A stretch of DNA of 7,128 bases from contig CAMMZE010000053.1 of NCBI GenBank assembly GCA_946529195.1, positions 1-7,128 on the forward strand, read 5' to 3'. The DNA comes from an uncultured Lachnospiraceae bacterium. GTDB lineage: Bacteria > Bacillota_A > Clostridia > Lachnospirales > Lachnospiraceae. Below the pieces are notes generated by a model, which ran no database searches, was not told the DNA's origin, and worked only from the letters and a program-made list of their open reading frames with translations. Positions 1-5,396 of this stretch are shown here, piece after piece (within the stretch, counting starts at the first letter, position 1; each line of letters opens with the position of its first letter). A program made the translations under genes and the position numbers.

Positions 1-13
1 TGAGCTGTATTAC

Positions 14-61
14 GAAAAATCAACCCCCCGGCAGGGCGGCGAGCCGCCCCGTCGGGGGGTT
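14..61 (-). terminator. Intrinsic terminator of the hydrogenase operon
   Basis: A long GC-rich inverted repeat begins 33 bases past the hydrogenase stop codon. In the minus-strand sense the outer arms AACCCCCCG and CGGGGGGTT pair perfectly (9 bp). After one A/C mismatch, a second helix of CGGGGCGG against CCGCCCTG (one G-T wobble) closes on a CTCG loop. The stem is followed by GATTTTT, so a Rho-independent terminator for leftward transcription fits well. Read on the plus strand, the same stem is followed by TTTGGTTTTTA, so it may also stop rightward transcription from an unseen convergent gene to the left. Confidence 0.9.
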
Positions 62-93
62 TGGTTTTTAAGTTAAGTCGTAATCGTCAGTAA

Positions 94-1845
94 TCAGCGA
101 TTGCGTCCCGGGTTAGGGGAAAGAGGAATCTCCCATCCGAAATGATCGGTGTGGAGAAGCTCTTCTGCTTTCTCAGAAAGCGGTTTGCCGAAGTACTCGT
201 CGTAAACGACCTTAAGGTCCGGATTCTCATGGGAGAAACGGATGTTGTTGTTCTTGTCCAGGCCGTACAGCTCTGCGATACGCTCGGGAGCCATATTGAA
301 GCCGTCGTGGATGGGAAGACCGCCGCCGTTGGAGCATCCGCCGGGGCAAGCCATGATCTCTACGAAATCATAGTGTACTTCGCCTCTGCGCAGAGCCATG
401 ATCAGCTTGCGGGCATTGCCCAGACCGGAAGCTACAGCAACCTTGAGCTGGATGCCGTTTACTTCGAGGGAAGCTTCTTTCCAGCCGTCCAGACCGCGGA
501 CATTCTTGAATGCATCGGGTTCCGGGTTGCTGCCGGTTACATAGTAGTAAGCGGTACGAAGGGCTGCTTCCATAACACCGCCGGTTGCGCCGAAGATTAC
601 GGCTGCGCCGGAACCGGTACCGAGCGGTGAGTCAAAAGGCATCTCCTTCAGGATAGAAGGAATGATGTGGTCTGCCTTGAGCATGCGGTTCATCTCTCTG
701 GTGGTCAGGGAAATGTCAACATCGGGATCGCCGCAGGCATCATTCTGGTTGGGCTCAGCAACCTCTGCCTTCTTTGCCAGGCAGGGCATGATGGATACAA
801 CAAAGATCTTATGAGGATCTACGCCGATCTTCTCAGCGAAATAGCTCTTGATCAGAGCACCAAACATCTGGTGAGGAGATTTGGTGGTGGAGAGCTGGCC
901 TACCATATCCGGATACTGGGACTTCATGAAACGAACCCAGCCCGGGCAGCAGGATGTGAACATCGGAAGCGTATGCTTATCCGGATGTGTCAGCTGCTCG
1001 ATAAACTCGCTTGCTTCCTCCAGAATGGTCTGGTCAGCAGCAAAGTTGGTGTCGAATACATAGTCAAAGCCAAGTCTCTTGAGAGCAGCAACCAGTCTGC
1101 GCTCGTTAGCCTGGGCTCTGTTCATGCCGAAATCCTCGCCCCATGCAGCACGAACTGCGGGAGCTACCTGTACAACTGTGGTGATCTCGGGATCTGCAAG
1201 AGCGGCAAATACCTTATCGGTATCATCTCTCTCAGCCAGAGCGCCGGTCGGGCAGTTGATTACACACTGTCCGCAGAAAGCGCAGTCAGCACCCATGATC
1301 TCACGGCCGTGGGAAACATTTACATTGGTATGGCCGCCGGTTCCGGTGACATCCCAGATATTGAGACTCTGGACCTTATCACAAACCTGTACGCAGCGCA
1401 TACACTTGATACATTTGGTAACATCTTTGATCAGCGGAGATTCCGGATTCCAGAAGTCAATCGGAAGATCCTTGGGGAAAGGATTCTTATGGATATTGAG
1501 TTCGTTGGAAAGAGTCTGCAGAGAGCAGTTGCCGGAACGTACGCAGCTCATGCACTCACCGCTGTGCTGGGACATAAGCAGCTCAACATTGAGCTTTCTG
1601 GTCTCACGCACGCGGGGGCTGTTGGTATGAACTACCATGCCATCCTGTACAGCATTGTCGCAGGCGGGAACGAGACGCTCGGTGCCCTCAACCTCTACTA
1701 CACAGACACGGCAGGCAGCAATTTCATTAATTCCTTTTAAGTAGCACAGATGCGGGATGGGAATACCAACGCTGGCAGCTGCATCCATGATCGTTGTGCC
1801 TTCAGGACATTCCACAAGAATACCATCGATAGTCAGTCTTACCAT
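94..1845 (-). CDS. hydA: [FeFe]-hydrogenase, modular clostridial type (583 aa)
   Basis: Catalyses 2H+ + 2e- <-> H2 at the H-cluster; no signal peptide is seen, so it is probably cytoplasmic. Domains in order: a plant-type [2Fe-2S] ferredoxin domain (C34, C45, C48, C62); a His/Cys [4Fe-4S] site (H94, C98, C101, C107); two [4Fe-4S] sites (C145, C148, C151, C155 and C188, C191, C194, C198); then the H-cluster domain from about residue 215. The catalytic signatures are complete: TSCCPGW with C299 and C300, MPCLAKKAE with C355, and EIMACPGGCSNGGG with C500 and C504. A small-subunit-like tail ends near SEKAEELLHTDHF. Length and cysteine positions nearly match Clostridium pasteurianum CpI as I recall it, which argues for a catalytic enzyme rather than a sensory homologue. 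The ATG start has GGGAGG upstream and overlaps the end of the preceding oxidoreductase gene by 7 bases, so translation is probably coupled. The partner gene suggests the glutamate-synthase-linked subgroup (A2); this is inference. Maturases HydE, HydF and HydG are not in the window. Confidence 0.97.
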   Translation of the reverse strand: MVRLTIDGILVECPEGTTIMDAAASVGIPIPHLCYLKGINEIAACRVCVVEVEGTERLVPACDNAVQDGMVVHTNSPRVRETRKLNVELLMSQHSGECMSCVRSGNCSLQTLSNELNIHKNPFPKDLPIDFWNPESPLIKDVTKCIKCMRCVQVCDKVQSLNIWDVTGTGGHTNVNVSHGREIMGADCAFCGQCVINCPTGALAERDDTDKVFAALADPEITTVVQVAPAVRAAWGEDFGMNRAQANERRLVAALKRLGFDYVFDTNFAADQTILEEASEFIEQLTHPDKHTLPMFTSCCPGWVRFMKSQYPDMVGQLSTTKSPHQMFGALIKSYFAEKIGVDPHKIFVVSIMPCLAKKAEVAEPNQNDACGDPDVDISLTTREMNRMLKADHIIPSILKEMPFDSPLGTGSGAAVIFGATGGVMEAALRTAYYYVTGSNPEPDAFKNVRGLDGWKEASLEVNGIQLKVAVASGLGNARKLIMALRRGEVHYDFVEIMACPGGCSNGGGLPIHDGFNMAPERIAELYGLDKNNNIRFSHENPDLKVVYDEYFGKPLSEKAEELLHTDHFGWEIPLSPNPGRNR

Positions 1846-3677
1846 CTGTCTTTCCTCCCTCCCTTAAATACGCCGTAGCCGAAGTGGTCGCAGCGCAGGC
1901 ATCTGCCGGACTCCTGCATAGCCTCTTCCTCGGTCATGCAGTGCTCCATCAGATTGAAGTCGTCTTTTCTCTCACAGGCAGGTCTCTCAGCCATGTTGAC
2001 ACGGCCGTGAGCCGGATGATCCTTGAGAGAAGGTGCGGGGATATCTACATCAACGGTGATCTCATGGTAGAATCCGAGATACTCGTCAATGTTGGCAGCA
2101 GCAACTTTGCCGCCGGCAATGGCACGGATTGCGGTTGCGGGACCTGTTACGCAGTCACCGCCTGCAAAGATGCCGTCCCAGTCGGAGAAGCTGCCGGTAT
2201 CCATAGCAGAGAAGGAACCTCTCTTGACAGGAAGACCTGCATCCTCGAAAGGCTTGGACTCAACGCCCTGACCGATCGCAACAACGATGAGGTCGCAGGG
2301 AATGAGTTCTTCGGGAACGTCTGCATCGACAGGCTTGGGTCTGCCGGATTTGTCGATGGGGCCGGGAAGCTGTTTGTGAACCCAGAGGCCTACAGCGTTC
2401 TCATTCTCATCCACTTCGATGCGGACAGGCGCCTGCATGGTGTAAAGTTCGCATCCTTCTGCAACAGCGCCTTCTACCTCTTCTGCAAGAGCGGTCATGT
2501 CGACCTGGCGGCGTCTGTATACGCAGGTAACGGAATCGGCTCCGAGTCTCTTGGAGCTTCTGGTGCAGTCCATAGCAACATTACCGCCGCCGACGATAAC
2601 AACTTTCTTGCCTGCAAAGTCAGGAAGATTGCCGTCGCCGATGCCGCGGAGCAGCTCAACGGCAGAGATTACGCCGCGGGCATTGTCACCGGGAATGCCG
2701 AGTTTCTTGTCAGTCTGGGCGCCGATGGAGATATAAACGGCGTCATAATCATTATGGATCTGCTCCATGGAGATGTCTTTTCCGACACTGATATCTGTCT
2801 TGACCTCGATGCCGCCTGCGGAGAGGATGGCATTGATATCCTGGTCAAGCATATGACGGGGAAGACGGTAGCTGGGAATGCCGTAACGGAGCATGCCGCC
2901 AAGGCTCTTTCTCTGCTCGAAGATCGTTACGTCATGGCCCATCAGGGACAGATAATAGGAAGCGGAAAGGCCGGCAGGGCCGCCGCCGATGACAGCGACT
3001 TTCTTTCCGGTGCTCTCACATCTGTCGGGAACGGGAACATCGCCGGCTGTCTCACAGGCATAACGCTTCAGACCGCGGATGTTGATGGAATCATCAATCA
3101 TATTGCGGCGGCAGCGTGCCTCGCAGGGATGCTCACAGATCAGACCGCAGGATACGGGGAACGGATTGTCCTTGCGGATCAGGCGAACTGCGTCAGCACT
3201 GCGTCCTGCGTGAACCAGAGAAATATAACCCGGAATATCAACGCCTGCAGGGCAAAGTGCCACGCAGGGAACGGGCTGGTTCAGGCTGCCGAGGCAGCGG
3301 TGATTGCGAACGTGCTCCAGATAATCATCACGGAATCCGATTACGCCGCGCAGTACCATGTTGGCTGCTTCAAAACCGATGGCGCAGTCTGCGGAATTCT
3401 TGATGACTCTGGCTGTCTTTTCAATGAGATCTACGGTGTCCTCGCTAGCAGTGCCGTTCATGACCTGCTCGAGGAGAATGGAAAGCTGCGCAAGACCTAC
3501 ACGGCAGGGTACACACTTACCGCAGGTCTGTGCATGGCACAGCTTGAGAAATGATGCTGCCATGTCGACCGGACAAAGTCCCGGAGGGCTGGCAATAATA
3601 CGGCGCTCGACGTCTTTGTAGAGACCCTCTACAACAGACTGCGCCTCTGATTTGGTTCGAATACTAAGTCTGCTCAC
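1839..3677 (-). CDS. NuoF-type Fe-S domain / GltD-like FAD oxidoreductase fusion, hydrogenase partner (612 aa)
   Basis: Probably the NAD(P)H-oxidising or NAD(P)+-reducing partner of the downstream hydrogenase. Residues 1-125 resemble the C-terminal [4Fe-4S] domain of NuoF/HydB (CGKCVPCRVG with C52, C55, C58, then C98), but the FMN/NADH fold of NuoF is absent. Residues 128-210 carry the cysteine-rich N-terminal domain of the GltD/NfnB family (C128, C138, C142, C177, C181, C185, C189). An FAD Rossmann motif follows (GGGPAG, 231-236), then an NAD(P)H Rossmann motif (GGGNVA, 363-368) with an Arg-rich YRRR at 387-390 that favours NADPH, and the FAD-closing GGD at 506-508. The tail has a CLRC pair (C593, C596). 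The frame stays open upstream to an ATG at 3776, but I chose GTG at 3677: AGGGGG lies 7 bases before it and family similarity begins just after it, whereas the extra 33 residues look like translated leader. It is not a true glutamate synthase subunit, because no large GltB subunit lies in this operon. The cofactor preference and the direction of flow are inferred. Confidence 0.93.
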   Translation of the reverse strand: MSRLSIRTKSEAQSVVEGLYKDVERRIIASPPGLCPVDMAASFLKLCHAQTCGKCVPCRVGLAQLSILLEQVMNGTASEDTVDLIEKTARVIKNSADCAIGFEAANMVLRGVIGFRDDYLEHVRNHRCLGSLNQPVPCVALCPAGVDIPGYISLVHAGRSADAVRLIRKDNPFPVSCGLICEHPCEARCRRNMIDDSINIRGLKRYACETAGDVPVPDRCESTGKKVAVIGGGPAGLSASYYLSLMGHDVTIFEQRKSLGGMLRYGIPSYRLPRHMLDQDINAILSAGGIEVKTDISVGKDISMEQIHNDYDAVYISIGAQTDKKLGIPGDNARGVISAVELLRGIGDGNLPDFAGKKVVIVGGGNVAMDCTRSSKRLGADSVTCVYRRRQVDMTALAEEVEGAVAEGCELYTMQAPVRIEVDENENAVGLWVHKQLPGPIDKSGRPKPVDADVPEELIPCDLIVVAIGQGVESKPFEDAGLPVKRGSFSAMDTGSFSDWDGIFAGGDCVTGPATAIRAIAGGKVAAANIDEYLGFYHEITVDVDIPAPSLKDHPAHGRVNMAERPACERKDDFNLMEHCMTEEEAMQESGRCLRCDHFGYGVFKGGRKDRW

Positions 3678-3684
3678 ACTCAAA

Positions 3685-3690
3685 CCCCCT
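3685..3690 (-). promoter_or_regulatory. Ribosome binding site deciding a GTG start
   Basis: AGGGGG in the minus-strand sense sits 7 bases upstream of GTG at 3677. No comparable site precedes the ATG at 3776. This sets the oxidoreductase at 612 residues rather than 645. Confidence 0.75.
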
Positions 3691-3730
3691 GTTAGAAAAT
3701 GTGAAAACAAACAAAACTGCGCAGCAAAGG

Positions 3731-3748
3731 AACTGTCAGTTGTCAGTT
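3731..3748. repeat. Tandem CTGACA repeat containing the palindrome ACTGACAGT
   Basis: In the minus-strand sense AACTGAC occurs twice in tandem, followed by AGTT. The second copy forms ACTG-A-CAGT, a palindrome with one central base. It lies in the 5' region of the hydrogenase operon, about 55-70 bases before the GTG start. It could be an operator, but no regulator can be named from the sequence. Confidence 0.35.
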
Positions 3749-3778
3749 TTCGATATATGAATAGGTACACACACAAGT

Positions 3779-3807
3779 TTTATACTTAGAATCAGATTGT
3801 CCCCCAA
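3779..3807 (-). promoter_or_regulatory. Possible second promoter for the hydrogenase operon (weak)
   Basis: TTGGGG, a 17-base spacer and TATAAA are found downstream of the leader terminator in the direction of transcription. The -10 is good; the -35 keeps only the TTG. If used, transcription would begin near 3772 with a leader of about 95 nt and would bypass the terminator at 3812-3834. Confidence 0.35.
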
Positions 3808-3811
3808 AACC

Positions 3812-3834
3812 AAAAAATGCCGGCAAGCCGGCAT
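3812..3834 (-). terminator. Intrinsic terminator inside the leader, upstream of the hydrogenase operon
   Basis: In the minus-strand sense ATGCCGG pairs with CCGGCAT around a CTTG loop and runs straight into TTTTTT. On the plus strand no T-run follows, so it is directional. It lies 135 bases before the GTG start of the first hydrogenase-operon gene and about 150 bases after a good promoter facing the same way. It therefore either ends a small RNA or is an attenuator. Confidence 0.85.
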
Positions 3835-3986
3835 CAGATTCATAAAAACCACATAAACACTGCATACGGGCAGGATGCAACATAATCTCATTAGAAAGAG
3901 AAAAGTCATGCTGTGAATGCAATGACTGCCTGACTGTTGAGTATATGTAATTCTTTATAAAATTGTTCTAAATATAAAACTCATCT
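3812..3986 (-). ncRNA. Candidate small RNA or attenuated leader, about 175 nt
   Basis: This is the interval between the predicted start of the 3993-4020 promoter and the leader terminator. One clear internal hairpin is visible in the minus sense: GTCAT-t-GC pairs with GCATGAC around ATTCACA (plus coordinates about 3905-3926). An alternative pairing uses GGCAG and TGCA on the 5' side with TGCA and CTGCC further 3' (about 3869-3930). The two pairings share bases and exclude each other, as switching leaders often do. I do not recognise a known riboswitch, T-box or 6S RNA core here. No leader peptide with a ribosome binding site was found. Confidence 0.4.
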
Positions 3987-3992
3987 ATTATC

Positions 3993-4020
3993 ATTATAGT
4001 ACAAATTTTGAAAAATTCAA
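3993..4020 (-). promoter_or_regulatory. Sigma-A-type promoter upstream of the hydrogenase operon
   Basis: Minus-strand TTGAAT (-35, plus 4015-4020), a 16-base spacer and a perfect TATAAT (-10, plus 3993-3998) in very AT-rich DNA. The start is expected near 3986. This gives about 310 nt of leader before the GTG at 3677, with a terminator inside it. Confidence 0.65.
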
Positions 4021-4065
4021 GGGAAACAAGGGAAAAATATGCACAAAAAAGGCGGAGGAACTTTA

Positions 4066-4105
4066 TCGGAAATAAAATAGACATCCCCGTGCGGACGAGG
4101 ATGTC
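4066..4105 (-). terminator. Intrinsic terminator of the PLP-enzyme operon
   Basis: In the minus-strand sense GACATCCTCGT pairs with ACGGGGATGTC (11 bp, one T-G wobble) around a CCGC loop and is followed by TATTTTATTT. It lies about 39 bases past the stop codon of the threonine-synthase-like gene and insulates the hydrogenase promoter downstream from read-through. Confidence 0.85.
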
Positions 4106-4113
4106 TTGAAGCT

Positions 4114-4140
4114 AATACGGTTAGGAATTACTAACGTATT
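4114..4140. repeat. Imperfect inverted repeat after the threonine-synthase-like stop codon
   Basis: AATACG, a spare G, TTAG, a six-base loop, then CTAA and CGTATT can form a 10-bp hairpin with one bulge. It has no T-run of its own and sits between the stop codon and the terminator. It may protect the 3' end of the mRNA; a function is not shown. Confidence 0.5.
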
Positions 4141-4143
4141 GTA

Positions 4144-5382
4144 TTAATATGTAACATTTCTTTCACTGAAGGCTTTGAGCAGCAGGTCCATGTCTCCGGG
4201 GATGGAAATAGGCTCTCCGCAGAATTGGATGGCGTGGGCTACATCCTTAAGACCGTTTCCGGTCACAACAGAGACAACGCTTGCGTCAGAAGGGAGTCTG
4301 CCCTGCTTGCAGAGCTTCCGGATGCCTGCTGTGCCGGTGACGCCGGCCGGTTCTCCGAAGACGCCGCAGCTGATGCCCAGCAGCTTCTGAGCAGCCATGA
4401 TCTCGTCATCGCTGACATTTACCGTCAGACCATTGGACTCGCGGATAGCAGCCAGGGCCTTGTCGGGATTCCTGGGAACACCCACGGCAATAGAGTCTGC
4501 CAGGGTGTTTTCTTCCATAGGTTCCCAATCTCTGCCAGTCTCAATGGCGCGGTTGAGCGGGCAGCAGCCGCTTGCCTGCGCGGAGATCAGGCGGGGAAGC
4601 CGGTCGATAAAACCGATGGCATAGAGGTCTTTGAGCCCCTTCCAGAGGCCGGAGATGGTGCAGCCATCGCCGACAGAGATCGCGATGTAATCAGGCACCT
4701 GCCAGCCCAGCTGTTCCATGATTTCCAGAGCCACCGTCTTCTTCCCTTCGGAAAGGTAGGGATTGATGGCTGCATTGCGGTTATACCAGCCCCAGCGGTC
4801 AATGGCAGCTTTGCTCAGTTCAAAGGTATCCTCATAGCTGCCCTGGACAGAGATTACAGTGGCGCCGAAGGTCATCAGCTGAGCCACTTTTCCTTTGGGA
4901 GCGCGGGAGGGAACGAAGATAAAGGTCTTCAGTCCGGCTGCAGCCGCGTTGCCTGCCAGAGAAGATGCTGCGTTGCCGGTGGAGGAGCAGGCGATGGTAT
5001 CAGCGCCGGCTTCCCAGGCTTTGGCAACGGCCATGGCAGAGGCTCTGTCCTTGAGAGAGGCCGTCGGATTGATGCCGTCATCCTTGATCCAGAGTTTTCC
5101 AAGACCCAGCTGCGCGGCAAGGCGGGGCGCCTCATAGAGGGGCGAGCAGCCTACGCGAAGAGGCGTATCAGGTGTGGAATCCTCTACGGGGAGAAGTTCC
5201 CGGTAGCGCCACATGGTAGGGTTCTGACGGGCCGCCAGCATGTCTTTGGTAAAGTTTGCCCGGATGGCACCGTAGTCATATTCGATATCCAGAATGCCTC
5301 CGCAGCTGCATGTAGTCAGGTCCGGCAGGGCCGGATAGACTTTCCCGCAGCGGACGCATCTGGCTCCGGTTACATATTTCAT
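4144..5382 (-). CDS. Threonine-synthase-family (ThrC-like) PLP enzyme, 412 aa
   Basis: A fold-type II PLP enzyme closest to the short (Thermus/plant-type) threonine synthases, which convert O-phosphohomoserine to threonine. A zinc-ribbon-like N-terminus has C9, C12, C25 and C27. The PLP lysine is K111 in NPTASLKDRAS, followed by the substrate/cofactor loop SSTGN (133-137), a glycine-rich loop VGDGCTISG near residue 239, and the family's C-terminal VVTGNGLKD. The PLP-lysine motif departs from the usual NPTGSFKDRG, and no homoserine-pathway gene lies alongside, so true threonine synthesis is likely but not certain; a related lyase is possible. The ATG has AAGGAGG upstream, and that site overlaps the TAA of the preceding CysK-superfamily gene. 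The 14-base gap marks a two-gene operon with tightly linked translation. No membrane segment or signal peptide is seen. Confidence 0.88.
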   Translation of the reverse strand: MKYVTGARCVRCGKVYPALPDLTTCSCGGILDIEYDYGAIRANFTKDMLAARQNPTMWRYRELLPVEDSTPDTPLRVGCSPLYEAPRLAAQLGLGKLWIKDDGINPTASLKDRASAMAVAKAWEAGADTIACSSTGNAASSLAGNAAAAGLKTFIFVPSRAPKGKVAQLMTFGATVISVQGSYEDTFELSKAAIDRWGWYNRNAAINPYLSEGKKTVALEIMEQLGWQVPDYIAISVGDGCTISGLWKGLKDLYAIGFIDRLPRLISAQASGCCPLNRAIETGRDWEPMEENTLADSIAVGVPRNPDKALAAIRESNGLTVNVSDDEIMAAQKLLGISCGVFGEPAGVTGTAGIRKLCKQGRLPSDASVVSVVTGNGLKDVAHAIQFCGEPISIPGDMDLLLKAFSERNVTY

Positions 5383-5396
5383 CAGAAAAAGCCTCC

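Noticed and set aside
1884..3554. Very long plus-strand open frames opposite the genes (for example 1884-3554, 5469-6974, 4225-5472, 667-1740).
   Set aside because: Each lies antisense to a gene with clear family motifs. The translations show no coherent domain, and codon bias on the coding strand explains the lack of antisense stops.
1839..3677. Annotation as a genuine glutamate synthase small subunit.
   Set aside because: The fused NuoF-type cluster domain and the overlap with a hydrogenase gene, without any large glutamate synthase subunit, point to a hydrogenase electron-transfer partner.
3678..3776. N-terminal extension of the oxidoreductase to ATG 3776 as a signal or membrane anchor.
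   Set aside because: The 33 residues are not a convincing signal peptide. There is a good ribosome binding site at the GTG 3677 start, and the NuoF-like domain starts just after it.
3743..3883. A 46-codon minus-strand frame (ATG at 3883) that could be a leader peptide.
   Set aside because: It has no ribosome binding site, and part of its sequence is simply the terminator hairpin translated. It is not enriched in one amino acid, as attenuator peptides usually are.
3736..3909. A 57-codon minus-strand frame (ATG at 3909) running through the leader terminator.
   Set aside because: It has no ribosome binding site, it would have to be read through the terminator hairpin, and its composition looks like translated AT-rich leader.
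3812..3986. A known riboswitch, T-box or 6S RNA in the hydrogenase leader.
   Set aside because: I could not find the conserved cores of these classes; a covariance search is needed before naming one.
3678..4020. A Rex (redox) operator of the TTGTTAA-N4-TTAACAA type before the hydrogenase operon.
   Set aside because: No reasonable match is present in the promoter or leader on either strand.
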